Of a stretch of 64,000 nt of DNA, positions 8,548-17,821 are shown piece after piece. Under the pieces are notes generated by a model. That model was given only the letters and a program-made list of their open reading frames with translations. It ran no database searches and was not told the origin of the DNA. The DNA comes from Phyllobacterium lublinensis (GTDB lineage Bacteria; Pseudomonadota; Alphaproteobacteria; Rhizobiales; Rhizobiaceae): positions 310,001 through 374,000 of the forward strand of contig NZ_JAIUDQ010000001.1 in the NCBI RefSeq assembly GCF_020164435.1, given 5' to 3'. Made by a program: the position numbers and the translations under genes. Numbering within the stretch: the first letter of the stretch is position 1; each line of letters starts with the position of its first letter.

Positions 8548-8637
8548 GGGTGATCCTTGGTTGCGGAAGGCAGGAAGGCGCAGGGCATGGTCTGGTCTTG
8601 ATCGGAAGATGATCAATTGCTCCTTGGAGGCAATGCC

Positions 8638-9987
8638 TCATGAGCTGTTTGGTTCCGTCGTCGGGGTCAAGCATGGACTGGTAAAGCCAAGTTTCGCAAG
8701 AGATGCCCGGATTTCGGGGGCGCTCATGAACAGTCTCCATAACAGGCCGCTACGGTGGTTCTCAATCATCGCAATGATTGGACCCTGGTTGATGGCAAGA
8801 TACGTTCTGGCGAACCATTTCCTTGTCGGTGAGAAAGCGTCGACGAAGCCAAACCGCCCTGCAATCTTGCCGGCAGGCAGCGTCATGAAGTGCCGCAACG
8901 CGCGCATCGACTCCTCCGGCAGATAGGGCAGGCTGCTGAGTGCCGCCGTTGGCGCAACCAATCCAAGGTCCAGGCCGGGTGAGCTTGCGGCATAGCCGCT
9001 GGGGCCGTGGCTTGAGGTCAGTCCCCAGCATTCGCGCCCATATCCCGGGTAGCCGTGTGGATTATGCAGGCTGTGCAGATAATTGATGCGGGCATGGTTG
9101 CAATTCTGTTCCCAGTAATCGGCATAGCGGTCTACGAGCCCGCGCGGATCAAGTCCGCAAAACGAATAATGTGCGAAGAACAGCGGCCCACCATAGTCGG
9201 GACCCAGAGGCAGCTTTACGCCATAGTAATCGCGGCCATTGCGGAAGGCTCCGTTCGCGGCAAAGCCGTAATGATAGATATCGTTTTCAATAGCGAAACC
9301 GGGCGATGCGGCTGCCAATACGTAAGTGATGAGCGCCTCGTTCCAGCCGCGTATCGGCACGTTCCGCTTCCAGCCGAACTTAGGACTGTGATGCCAGTAC
9401 AGTACTTTCTCGTTGTTCCTGACGTGCGAGTTCCATTGAACCCTATGCCACAAACGATTGATGCGATCGCGGATCGTCAGCTCACCGGCCAAGGAAAAAT
9501 ATTGCCGCACGCAGATCAGCCCCTGAAACAGTAGGGATGTTTCAACGAGGTCGCCTCCGTCATCGAACCGCGAGAAGGGCACCGTAGAGCCGTCAGCGCC
9601 ATTGATGAAATGTGGAAAGATGCCGTTGTAGCTCTCTGCAGACTCGAGCGCCGACAGCATTTTTTCGATGCGCGCCCTAGCATCAATACGGGAAATCCAG
9701 CCGCGTTCGGTCGCGACCAAGAGACCCATGAAGCCAAAGCCGGACCCGCCTATTGTCACAAGGTCATTGTTCGGGTCGGCAGTACGGCCCGACCTGTCGC
9801 GCGCCAGGCCGCTTTGAGCATGAGCGCCTTCCCAGAAATAGCGAAAGCATGCACGCTGAACCTGTTCCAGGACCGTATCGTCGTCATTTCCCGCGATGAA
9901 AGGACTTGGTGGTTCAACTCTAAAGTACATGCGGAGTTGGGGTTCCTTTGGAAAGGGCATTATGCCGCTGCATATGCCGGGTTGCAT
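8638..9987 (-). CDS. Glycoamylase-like (COG5368) protein
   Basis: A 449-residue (alpha/alpha)6-type protein of the glycoamylase-like family (PF10091). Recognisable segments are FRYFWEGAHAQSGLARDR, TIGGSGFGFMGLLVATERGW, FPHFINGADG, LVETSLLFQG, GWNEALITYVLAAASP and ECWGLTSSHGPSGY. The same domain occurs in cyclic beta-1,2-glucan synthases, where it sets ring size; stand-alone versions are thought to act on beta-glucans. No signal peptide is obvious, so it may be cytoplasmic. Internal ATGs exist (for example at 9930, MYFRVEPPSPF), so the first 19 residues are uncertain. Confidence 0.82.
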   Translation of the reverse strand: MQPGICSGIMPFPKEPQLRMYFRVEPPSPFIAGNDDDTVLEQVQRACFRYFWEGAHAQSGLARDRSGRTADPNNDLVTIGGSGFGFMGLLVATERGWISRIDARARIEKMLSALESAESYNGIFPHFINGADGSTVPFSRFDDGGDLVETSLLFQGLICVRQYFSLAGELTIRDRINRLWHRVQWNSHVRNNEKVLYWHHSPKFGWKRNVPIRGWNEALITYVLAAASPGFAIENDIYHYGFAANGAFRNGRDYYGVKLPLGPDYGGPLFFAHYSFCGLDPRGLVDRYADYWEQNCNHARINYLHSLHNPHGYPGYGRECWGLTSSHGPSGYAASSPGLDLGLVAPTAALSSLPYLPEESMRALRHFMTLPAGKIAGRFGFVDAFSPTRKWFARTYLAINQGPIIAMIENHRSGLLWRLFMSAPEIRASLAKLGFTSPCLTPTTEPNSS

Positions 9988-10084
9988 CGGATGAGCGTCT
10001 GCTCTCTATACGGTGTAATACGCGTGGCGTTGCTTTAGAAGGCGTATTCGGGTTTGACCCACAATCTGAGAGGAAGGCGGTGCT

Positions 10085-10780
10085 ATGCAGAAAGATCAGT
10101 TCATTTTTGACCCGCTCCCACAGCCAGCCCTGCAGGTGGTCGGCTCGGAGAAGCTGTTTCCTGTCCACCGCATTTACTGTGTAGGCCGCAATTATGCCGA
10201 CCACGCGATTGAGATGGGTCATGATCCGAACCGCGAACCGCCCTTCTTTTTCCAGAAGAACCCTGATTGCCTTGTCACCAACGGGCGCGATTTTCCTTAT
10301 CCGCCAGCGAGCAACGATGTCCACTTCGAGATGGAAATGGTCGTTGCGCTAGGAAAAGCAGGCGCTGGCATCGCTGTGGAGCGCGCACTCGAACATGTGT
10401 TCGGATATGCGGTTGGTCTCGACATGACCCGCCGAGACTTACAAGGTGAAGCAAAAAAGCTCGGAAGGCCTTGGGAAGTGGGCAAGGCTTTCGAAGCATC
10501 GGCACCGTGTTCGGCCATCGTGCCAGCATCCCGTATCGGGCATCCAACGAGCGGTGCCGTCTGGTTGACCGTTAACGGGACCGAGCGTCAACGAGGCAAC
10601 CTTGACCAACTGATCTGGGATGTGCCTGAAACCATCTCCTATCTTTCCACCTTGTTCACGCTGCAGCCAGGCGATCTGATCTTCACCGGTACCCCCGCGG
10701 GGGTCGGAGCAGTTGTCTGCGGCGACGAAATGCATGGCGGCGTCGAGGGAATCGGGGAGATACATGTGCGCGTCATTTGA
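10085..10780 (+). CDS. Fumarylacetoacetate hydrolase family protein
   Basis: A 231-residue FAH-fold protein. It shows [24 protein letters not shown], the metal-binding [12 protein letters not shown] acidic cluster, [14 protein letters not shown] and a terminal [14 protein letters not shown]. Members cleave or decarboxylate acylpyruvates and 2-oxo acids using Mg2+. This short form resembles acylpyruvate hydrolase/oxaloacetate decarboxylase types rather than tyrosine-pathway FAH. The ATG follows an AGGAAGGCGG ribosome site. No other catabolic gene is adjacent, so the substrate is open. Confidence 0.88.
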   Translation: MQKDQFIFDPLPQPALQVVGSEKLFPVHRIYCVGRNYADHAIEMGHDPNREPPFFFQKNPDCLVTNGRDFPYPPASNDVHFEMEMVVALGKAGAGIAVERALEHVFGYAVGLDMTRRDLQGEAKKLGRPWEVGKAFEASAPCSAIVPASRIGHPTSGAVWLTVNGTERQRGNLDQLIWDVPETISYLSTLFTLQPGDLIFTGTPAGVGAVVCGDEMHGGVEGIGEIHVRVI

Positions 10781-10784
10781 CAGG

Positions 10785-10805
10785 TCGTCGGCACTTTGCC
10801 GACGA
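10785..10805 (+). terminator. Strong hairpin directly after the FAH-family stop
   Basis: TCGTCGGCA at 10785-10793 pairs perfectly with TGCCGACGA at 10797-10805 around CTT, starting 4 bases after the stop codon. There is no U run, so it is either a non-canonical terminator or a 3'-end stabiliser. The rest of the gap to 11076 holds no gene that I can support. Confidence 0.5.
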
Positions 10806-11076
10806 AGCCAACAGTTTGCGCCATTCAAGCCGAGAAAAAATTTGGAGCGCGAATGCGCGGTCGACGCCCGTGAATCGACTGACCAGATACTGGATTGAAC
10901 GCAAAATGCATCGATCCTCCAGGAATTGAGTGCCGTTTCATTTAATTGCAATGATGATAACCCGGCTAAGTAAAAACAGCTCGCAATTCTGTGAAGAACG
11001 GCAGTGTTGTCTTTGAAAATAAATAGTCTATTGAGATTCATTCCACTGTCATCTTTTGTCATAAAGCCATCGTTCA

Positions 11077-11556
11077 ATGAACCACCGCATCCTGTTTGGC
11101 TCTTATCCAATCCCGCGTTTTGCCGGCATTGCCAGCCATAACTTCGTTGTCTGGACCGATGACAGTGGCAAGCCGCTCCACGAGATCAACGGGGGAGCGG
11201 CCAACGAGGATGGCAGTTTCAACTATTGTGCGATCAGTGGTCCATTGACGGCAGTCGTCACGGACTATGCCAAGCGTAATCTCGTTTATTTTCCGGAATT
11301 CTACGTGCGCCCGACATCGCGCACGGTGTTGCTGATCGAAGGAAGCCTTGCGTCCATCGCAGCGCGTTGGCGTGCCGCTGTCAGCGTTGCGGAGCGTGTG
11401 AGGCATTCCAACCTGCGCTATTCATTCCTGATCCAGAACAGCAATTCGGTCGCGACTGCCATTACCCAAGGTATGGGGCTCACCCCGCCATCAACAGCTG
11501 TCGGACGGGTCAGGGCGCCAGGAAGTCATCGCCAATTGATGCTCGATCCTGCTTGA
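11077..11556 (+). CDS. Hypothetical protein, possible degenerate papain/NlpC-like fold
   Basis: A 159-residue protein that I cannot assign to a characterised family. There is no signal peptide or membrane segment. An N-terminal HNFVVWTDDSGKPLHEINGG strand pair and a C-terminal QNSNSVATAITQGMGL helix are laid out like the His and Cys segments of some papain-like (NlpC-type) proteins, but the expected Cys is replaced by Asn/Ser. That reading is inference. The ribosome site is weak. It lies alone between the FAH-family gene and lpiA. Confidence 0.55.
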   Translation: MNHRILFGSYPIPRFAGIASHNFVVWTDDSGKPLHEINGGAANEDGSFNYCAISGPLTAVVTDYAKRNLVYFPEFYVRPTSRTVLLIEGSLASIAARWRAAVSVAERVRHSNLRYSFLIQNSNSVATAITQGMGLTPPSTAVGRVRAPGSHRQLMLDPA

Positions 11557-11635
11557 ATGAATGTTCTACGTATCATCCGTTTGTAATAACAGCGCGGATA
11601 TATACCGCCCTGCTTAGAACCCTTTTTGTTTGACC

Positions 11636-11656
11636 TTGCCCTTGTCCAAGGCGCAA
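11636..11656. promoter_or_regulatory. Imperfect 21-bp dyad upstream of lpiA
   Basis: TTGC-CCTTG (11636-11644) is mirrored by CAAGG-C-GCAA (11647-11656) around TC, with a single unpaired base. It sits about 45 bases upstream of the lpiA GTG. LpiA genes are known to be acid-inducible, so this is a candidate operator; no specific regulator is indicated. Confidence 0.3.
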
Positions 11657-11700
11657 TCCCGCCATCATTGCAGTGCTAATGACGCCTCCTGAGATTTCTG

Positions 11701-14373
11701 GTGAAATTGGCCATTACCGAATCTGTTTCTGACTCCGGATCTTCGTCGATGACGTCTATTCCTACCCACGAGAAGCACCTGCAAAGGCTCGAAGCCCGCG
11801 CGCAGTCGAGATTGCCCTGGTGGGGCAAGAAAACCAAATCGGCACTATTCGCATTTTTCGGTATTGCCGTGGCGGTAATCAGCTTGCTCGTCCTTAGTCA
11901 TTTGTCGAGCGAAATTTCACTGCATGATGTCAAACAGGCCCTGCATGCCATACCAAATGGTGTGCTCCTGACCGCGCTGTTTTTTACGACAGTGAGTTTT
12001 ACGGCAGTTGCCCTCTACGACGTTATTGCGGTTGAAACCATTGCGCCTGGGCGGGTTCCCTACCACATCTCGGCAATGGCAGGCGGCGCCGGCTACGCGA
12101 TTTCCAACGCCTTGGGATTTTCGCTGCTGACAGGCGGTGCGCTCCGTTACAGGGTCTATGCTGCCGAGGGCATCGACATCGCCGATATCGGGCGCATCAT
12201 TGGCACGTCCTGGCTGGCAATCTGGTTTGCCTTCACGATCCTGATCGCAGTTGCGCTTGTCATCGATCCGAGCAGGATTCCGTGGGTCGTTTCCTTTGGG
12301 CCGCTGTTGGACCAGATAATCGGCGCGTCAATCCTGGTGGCAGTGGCAATCCTGCTCTATTGGCTTGCACGCCGTGAACGCACCCTTCAGCTGGGGCGAA
12401 TGTCCGTAAGATTGCCGTCGTCGCAAGGCGCCCTGATGCAAATCGTGGCTGGCCTTGTCGACGTCGCCGCCGCAGCGGCAACGCTTTATGTACTGCTGCC
12501 TCAGGGATCCGTCAGCAGCATACCAGCCTTTGCCCTTGTTTATATTGTGGCTGTTGCCCTTGGCATTATCAGCCATGCGCCCGCCGGCATAGGAGCGTTT
12601 GAGGCGACGATCATAGCGGGACTAGGTCTCGGACAAGATCCGGGAGCAATTGCTGCACTTGTTGCCTATCGCGTCATTTACACGCTCATCCCGTTTCTTG
12701 TGGCGATTGCCGGTTTCGTCATTTCGGAACTGCTTCGAAAGCGCCATGTACTCGCCGGCCCGACAATTCGGGCGGTCAGGATATTCGAGCCGCTGATTCC
12801 GCCGCTCTCGGCGGGCATCGCATTTCTGGGCGGGATTGTTTTGTTGATCTCGGCGGTCATTCCGGATTTGCATCAGCGGCTGGAAGTGCTCGCAGACGTA
12901 TTGCCAATGCCATTTCTGGAAATGTCGCATCTTGGTGCAAGTTTTGTGGGCGTCGCCCTGCTGATCGTGGCAAGAGGACTTGCAAGACGGCTCTGGCGCG
13001 CATGGCTGGTTGCACTTGTCCTTTTCAGCCTCGGGGCCATGTTCGCACTCGCGAAGGGGCTTGCGTGGGAGGAAGCTTTGATACTGAGCCTGATGGCTGG
13101 CACACTGTTTCTTTTCCGCGATTCATTCTATCGCAAACCATTGGATGAGCGTTTCACCCTAACCTGGGGTTGGCTAGCAAGCATTGGAACGACAGCGTTC
13201 GCCGTCCTGTGGCTTGGTTTCTTTGCCTATCGTCACGTCGAATATGCCAATGAACTCTGGTGGCAGTTCGCCTGGGACGCCCAGGCATCACGGTTCCTTC
13301 GCGCGTCGGTGCTGGTCCTGACGCTTCTGGCCGCCTTGACGATCAATACGGTGATCAACGGAGTTGGTCGCGGCAAGTTGCGGGCCCAACCCATTCCTGA
13401 ACAAGTGCCCGATCTTGTCGCTGCGTCTCCGAGGGCTTCGGATGCCTTGGCTTTGCTGGGCGACAAGCGCTTCCTGATGGACAAGGAGGGCAGGGGCTTT
13501 GTCATGTATGCGCGTTCGGGCGGCAGCCTTGTTTCGATGGGGGAACCGGTGGGTAGCGATGCAGCTGTCAGCGATCTGGCCTGGGCGTTCCGGGGGTTGG
13601 CCGATCAGACAGGGGCGAGAACGGTGTTCTACGGCGTGGGCCCGGAGAGGCTACCGTTGTTCTTGGACATGGGATTGACGGCCTTGAAACTTGGCGAGGT
13701 CGCACGGGTGGACCTCAACGACTTTTCCCTGGAGGGCTCCAAGCGCCAGCCGTTGCGCTATGCGGCCCGGCGGCTGGAGAAAGAAGGGATTACGTTCGAA
13801 ATCATTCCCAAGGATCAGACGCGCGGCATCATGGATGAACTGCGTCTGATTTCCGATGCCTGGCTTGAATTGAAGTCCGGCTCCGAGAAGCGCTTTTCGC
13901 TCGGCTCGTTCGAGCATGCATATCTTGCGAATTTCGATATCGCGGTCCTGCGCAAGGAGGGCGCGATCGTCGCATTTGCCAATGTATGGCGCGGCGCTGC
14001 CAACCAGGAGATCGCAGTGGACCTGATGCGACATCTGCCCGATGCCTCGAGTGTTATCATGGACGGACTTTTCGCCAACCTCTTGATGGCAGCAAAGGCG
14101 GAAGGATATCGCTGGTTCAACCTGGGTGCAGCGCCGCTTTCAGGTCTGTCGGACAGCCATCTTGCGTCGCGGTGGAACCGGATCGGTTCGTTTATTTACC
14201 GGCGTGGCGCCGACTTTTATCGGTTTGACGGTCTGCGCGCTTTCAAGGATAAGTTCGGCCCGAAATGGACACCCTATTACCTGATCTGTCCCCCCGGCCT
14301 TGCAACACCCCGATCGTTGATTGATGCGACAAATCTGGTGAGCGGCAGTCCTTTCGAGGTTTTCAAACGATGA
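11701..14373 (+). CDS. lpiA: LpiA/MprF lysyl-phosphatidylglycerol synthase
   Basis: An 890-residue MprF-family protein. The N-terminal half has many membrane helices forming the flippase-type domain (with GGAGYAISNALGFSLLTGG and SHAPAGIGAFEATI). The C-terminal part from about residue 565 is the cytoplasmic DUF2156 aminoacyltransferase domain (FVMYARSGGSLVSMGEPVG, later FNLGAAPLSGL). It transfers lysine from Lys-tRNA to phosphatidylglycerol, lowering the negative charge of the membrane and giving acid and cationic-peptide tolerance. In rhizobia it is called LpiA (low-pH inducible). The GTG at 11701 gives the longest form; an ATG at 11749 (MTSIPTHEKH) is equally plausible. It overlaps acvB by 4 bases. 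Confidence 0.92.
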   Translation: MKLAITESVSDSGSSSMTSIPTHEKHLQRLEARAQSRLPWWGKKTKSALFAFFGIAVAVISLLVLSHLSSEISLHDVKQALHAIPNGVLLTALFFTTVSFTAVALYDVIAVETIAPGRVPYHISAMAGGAGYAISNALGFSLLTGGALRYRVYAAEGIDIADIGRIIGTSWLAIWFAFTILIAVALVIDPSRIPWVVSFGPLLDQIIGASILVAVAILLYWLARRERTLQLGRMSVRLPSSQGALMQIVAGLVDVAAAAATLYVLLPQGSVSSIPAFALVYIVAVALGIISHAPAGIGAFEATIIAGLGLGQDPGAIAALVAYRVIYTLIPFLVAIAGFVISELLRKRHVLAGPTIRAVRIFEPLIPPLSAGIAFLGGIVLLISAVIPDLHQRLEVLADVLPMPFLEMSHLGASFVGVALLIVARGLARRLWRAWLVALVLFSLGAMFALAKGLAWEEALILSLMAGTLFLFRDSFYRKPLDERFTLTWGWLASIGTTAFAVLWLGFFAYRHVEYANELWWQFAWDAQASRFLRASVLVLTLLAALTINTVINGVGRGKLRAQPIPEQVPDLVAASPRASDALALLGDKRFLMDKEGRGFVMYARSGGSLVSMGEPVGSDAAVSDLAWAFRGLADQTGARTVFYGVGPERLPLFLDMGLTALKLGEVARVDLNDFSLEGSKRQPLRYAARRLEKEGITFEIIPKDQTRGIMDELRLISDAWLELKSGSEKRFSLGSFEHAYLANFDIAVLRKEGAIVAFANVWRGAANQEIAVDLMRHLPDASSVIMDGLFANLLMAAKAEGYRWFNLGAAPLSGLSDSHLASRWNRIGSFIYRRGADFYRFDGLRAFKDKFGPKWTPYYLICPPGLATPRSLIDATNLVSGSPFEVFKR

Positions 14374-15746
14374 AGTCTTTGCGCCGACCCTATCTTCCAG
14401 TTTTGCTTGCTCTTGTTGTTGTCAGCCTCATCCTGTCTGCCGTGCTTCACTATCTTCCCCGTTTCTGGTCCACGAGCAATCAGCTTCTCGTTTCTGCAGA
14501 GCGGCTGAACGATGTGCCGCTTTTGCAGCCCGATGGCAAGCCAACGGGCATTGCGATCCTGGTATCACAACGGGGCGGCCTCGCTACCGATGATGAAGCC
14601 ATGACGAAGCTGCTGCTCGATCGCAAATTTCTGGTGCTGACGGTCGATCTCGAGAATTGGCGGAAGGAACTTGATCAGGATACGGGAGAGTGCACCTATT
14701 TCGTTTCCGATCTCGAGGGTGTGGCCAAGGAAGCCCAGCGCATGATTTCCGTTGATGCCTATATGCACCCGGTGGTCATTGGCATTGGGGAGGGCGGCGT
14801 CATGTCCTACGCGTCGGTTGCCGACGCTCCGGCGGCGACGCTTGCCGGTGCTGTGGCGGTTGATCCCTCGTCCGCCCTGAAGACCAAGTTGCCATCCTGT
14901 GAGGGCGCGGACTACGAAGCTGTGGCAGGCGAAGGATTCAGTTACTCCTACGACGCAGATTTGCCAAATCCGGCGACCATAGTCCGGGAGACGCCCGATC
15001 CAGACACCAAGGGTCCTCCAAGTTCGGGGTTTTTTCTGGCGCAGGAAAAAATCGGAGCGACGCGGTCGGAGCGCCTGGAAATTGCGGCCAATGCCGCGGT
15101 TGACATTGCCCGGGAGGACGCGTCCGAGGAATCCCTGCCGATCATCGATATTCCTGCCGGAAACGGGCCCGCGAAATATTTGGCCGTGTTCTTTTCGGGC
15201 GATGGCGGGTGGAGAGATATCGACAAGTCCGTCGGAGACATCATCGCAAAAGAGGGTGTTCACGTCATCGGTGTGGACTCGCTGCGTTACTTCTGGACGC
15301 AGCGCCAGCCGGAAGATATCGCCAAGGACATCACAAGGATGGTGGCGAAAGCCGATCCTACAGGTAGACTTCCGGTCAGCCTGCTTGGCTATTCGTTTGG
15401 TGCGAATACCATACCATTCGCATGGCCCTATCTTTCGAAGCAGCTTCAAGACCGAATAACTCTGGTAGGCCTGATCGGCACCGAGGAAACCACTCCGTTC
15501 CAGGTTTCCGTTGGTGCATGGCTTGGCCTTGGCGGTGACAATGAGGTGGCGCCGGCGGTGGCGAAACTGCCGTCAGACAGGGTGCTTTGCGTTTATGGCT
15601 CCCAAGAAGACGACACCGCCTGTACAGCCCCATCCTTGGCCTCGGTACAGAAGATCGAACTGCCCGGAGATCATCATTATGACGAAAAATACGATACGCT
15701 TGCAGCCAAGATCATGGAGGCCATAGTTGCCCGGCAGCCAAAGTAG
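14370..15746 (+). CDS. acvB: AcvB/VirJ-type lysyl-phosphatidylglycerol hydrolase
   Basis: A 458-residue protein with an N-terminal membrane anchor or signal (PVLLALVVVSLILSAVLHYL) and a periplasmic part ending in a VirJ domain. The VirJ domain carries FFSGDGGW at about residue 274 and the nucleophile motif GYSFGAN (Ser about 342); a His in GDHHYDEKY near the end could complete a triad. AcvB/AtvA proteins hydrolyse lysyl-phosphatidylglycerol made by LpiA and are needed for acid tolerance and, in Agrobacterium, virulence. The ATGA overlap with lpiA matches the conserved two-gene operon of rhizobia and agrobacteria. Confidence 0.92.
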   Translation: MKSLRRPYLPVLLALVVVSLILSAVLHYLPRFWSTSNQLLVSAERLNDVPLLQPDGKPTGIAILVSQRGGLATDDEAMTKLLLDRKFLVLTVDLENWRKELDQDTGECTYFVSDLEGVAKEAQRMISVDAYMHPVVIGIGEGGVMSYASVADAPAATLAGAVAVDPSSALKTKLPSCEGADYEAVAGEGFSYSYDADLPNPATIVRETPDPDTKGPPSSGFFLAQEKIGATRSERLEIAANAAVDIAREDASEESLPIIDIPAGNGPAKYLAVFFSGDGGWRDIDKSVGDIIAKEGVHVIGVDSLRYFWTQRQPEDIAKDITRMVAKADPTGRLPVSLLGYSFGANTIPFAWPYLSKQLQDRITLVGLIGTEETTPFQVSVGAWLGLGGDNEVAPAVAKLPSDRVLCVYGSQEDDTACTAPSLASVQKIELPGDHHYDEKYDTLAAKIMEAIVARQPK

Positions 15747-15766
15747 TGGGACGTCTACGACCGGAT

Positions 15767-16738
15767 TTATAACTGTGCTTCCTTCGCTGCTGCGGCGTAT
15801 TTTTGCGCCAGGACCGCGCAGACCATGAGCTGAATCTGGTGAAACAGCATGAGCGGCAATACAATGCTGCCAATGCTTTGGCCCGCGAATATCACCGTCG
15901 CGATCGGGATACCGCTTGCCAGACTCTTTTTGGACCCGCAGAAGGTGATCGCAATCTCATCCTGCTTGGAAAACCCTGCCCAACGGCTGCCGAACATGGT
16001 CACGGCTAGCACGATAGCCAGAATGAGCGCGTCGACGACGATGACAACAACCAGGTCACGGATCGAAATTCGTTGCCATAAGCCTTCAGTCACCGAATCA
16101 CTGAAAGCCAGATAAACGACCATCAGGATTGAACCGCGGTCCACCGGCATCAGCAGCTTTTTCTTGGCCCGCATGAAATCGCCGATCCATGGCTGCAAGA
16201 TTTGCCCAAGGATGAATGGTGCCAGCAGTTGCAGCAGGATCGACTCGAGTGCGTCGAGGGAGAATTCGGCATGCCCGCTGGCTGACAGAAGCACTCCAGC
16301 CAGTAGTGGTGTCACGAACATGCCGAAAATATTGGAAGCTGACGCGGAACAGATTGCGGCAGGGACATTGCCACCGGCGATGGAGGTGAACGCAATCGAT
16401 GATTGCACCGTCGATGGCAGCACACAAAGGAACAGGATTCCGGCATACAGCGCCGGCGGAAGGATGCCCGGTACAAGAACTCCGGTGCAGAGTCCGAGAA
16501 GTGGAAAAAGCACGAAGGTCGCTGCCAAGATAGTCAGATGCAGTTTCCAGTGCAGAAAACCGGCGATAACCACATCGCGCGACAGTCGCGCGCCATGGAG
16601 GAAGAACAGGAGGCCGATTGCACCGTTGGTCGCCAGTCCGAAATAGTCTGCTGCGACGCCGCTGATCGGGAAAAATGATGCGAGTATGACTGTCGCGACC
16701 AGCAATATTGTAAAGGTATCGGGCAGAAAACGGGGCAT
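15767..16738 (-). CDS. SBF-like (bile acid:sodium symporter fold) transporter
   Basis: A 323-residue integral membrane protein with about nine or ten hydrophobic helices, of the SBF_like family (YfeH type). Typical segments are GLLFFLHGARLS near residue 45 and TFCGSKKSLASGIPIATVIF near 280. It probably moves an organic anion with Na+; the substrate is unknown. The ATG at 16738 (MPRFLPDTFTI) with GGAAGG just upstream is preferred over the ATG at 16783. The gene converges with acvB with only about 20 bases between the stops. Confidence 0.85.
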   Translation of the reverse strand: MPRFLPDTFTILLVATVILASFFPISGVAADYFGLATNGAIGLLFFLHGARLSRDVVIAGFLHWKLHLTILAATFVLFPLLGLCTGVLVPGILPPALYAGILFLCVLPSTVQSSIAFTSIAGGNVPAAICSASASNIFGMFVTPLLAGVLLSASGHAEFSLDALESILLQLLAPFILGQILQPWIGDFMRAKKKLLMPVDRGSILMVVYLAFSDSVTEGLWQRISIRDLVVVIVVDALILAIVLAVTMFGSRWAGFSKQDEIAITFCGSKKSLASGIPIATVIFAGQSIGSIVLPLMLFHQIQLMVCAVLAQKYAAAAKEAQL

Positions 16739-16852
16739 GGGCCTTCCAGCTGCAATGACATTAGCCGGACGACCGTCTAACACGATATCGGGATTGATCC
16801 TATCCAGCGTCTGGGATCACCAGACACTGGCAAGTTTCCGAGGTTGGATCGC

Positions 16853-17587
16853 CTACGCTGCCGCTTCCTGATCGGTGCCGCAAAGTATCAGCAGTTCTTC
16901 AAATTGGTTCATGTCGTTGAAACGGCAGAATGCCGGTGGGCGGATCTCGATGACGGGTGCCTCGTGCTGAAGAAATTCCAAACTACTTTCCAACAGTTCT
17001 TGCCATGCTGACAGCCTCTCATCTGGCAACCAGCCGATGGGGTAAGCGAACGTGATATGAAACACATATGTATCGTGGTCAGGGTGGCGGTAACCAAATG
17101 GAATTGACAAGGCGTCCCGCCACGCCTTGATTGTGGCATCATCTTCGTCGGTAACCCCAGCAACAGTCAGACCAACAGGCGAAACATCAATCACCTTGAT
17201 CCTGAACGCTCCCTGATTCTGGAGTCCGTCCAGACGCTCCAGATAGATGCTTGTCATGGCATCGATACTGGTGTCCAGCGGCACGTCATCCGGCCAGTAC
17301 GGCAGTGCTCGCCGATATTCGATGATGCCCTGGAACAAGGTCATGTGAAGGCTGGAGGCCGGTGTAAAGGTCAGCCGGCCGGCGTCGGGCACCGACATCA
17401 TGCGCTTGCGCACTTCGAGGATTGCTCGCTCGGAGTCCGAGCCTCCCACGAGGTGGCATACAACCGTATTGCCGGGTTCCTTCAGGAAAGTGCCGTTGGC
17501 ATCATAGCGCGTCCCCAAGTGTCGTGGCGCGACGGAGTTATGGCTGGCGGCATAGCGGGCGAGAGAGGCTTTGATGGAGAGGGACAT
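16853..17587 (-). CDS. DUF1868 protein, 2H phosphoesterase-like
   Basis: A 244-residue protein with the two His-x-Thr motifs of the 2H phosphoesterase superfamily: LHMTLFQGI in the first half and FHITFAYPIGW in the second. The N-terminal LGTRYDANGTFLKEPGNTVVCHL matches DUF1868. Members of the superfamily act on cyclic phosphates or RNA ends; this subgroup is uncharacterised. The ATG at 17587 (MSLSIKASLARY) is chosen; the open frame extends upstream to 17785 but that part does not look coding. Divergent from the iron transporter operon. Confidence 0.8.
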   Translation of the reverse strand: MSLSIKASLARYAASHNSVAPRHLGTRYDANGTFLKEPGNTVVCHLVGGSDSERAILEVRKRMMSVPDAGRLTFTPASSLHMTLFQGIIEYRRALPYWPDDVPLDTSIDAMTSIYLERLDGLQNQGAFRIKVIDVSPVGLTVAGVTDEDDATIKAWRDALSIPFGYRHPDHDTYVFHITFAYPIGWLPDERLSAWQELLESSLEFLQHEAPVIEIRPPAFCRFNDMNQFEELLILCGTDQEAAA

Positions 17588-17821
17588 ATTAACTCCAGAG
17601 GCACTGCGTGCGCATTCAGAAAATGAGTGGGGAGAATCGGTTGGAAATCGCAGTGTGGCATGCGTATTTGTCAGGGATTTGAACGGACAGTTCCATTTAT
17701 ATCGATTGGACGTGGTCGTATTCGACAGGCATCTGGTCGGGCGGGTGCATCTTTTTTTGACATCAAACCTGATTTGCGCGATCAAGAAATGAAAGCGGGC
17801 TAAAATCAGACTCTGGTGGCG

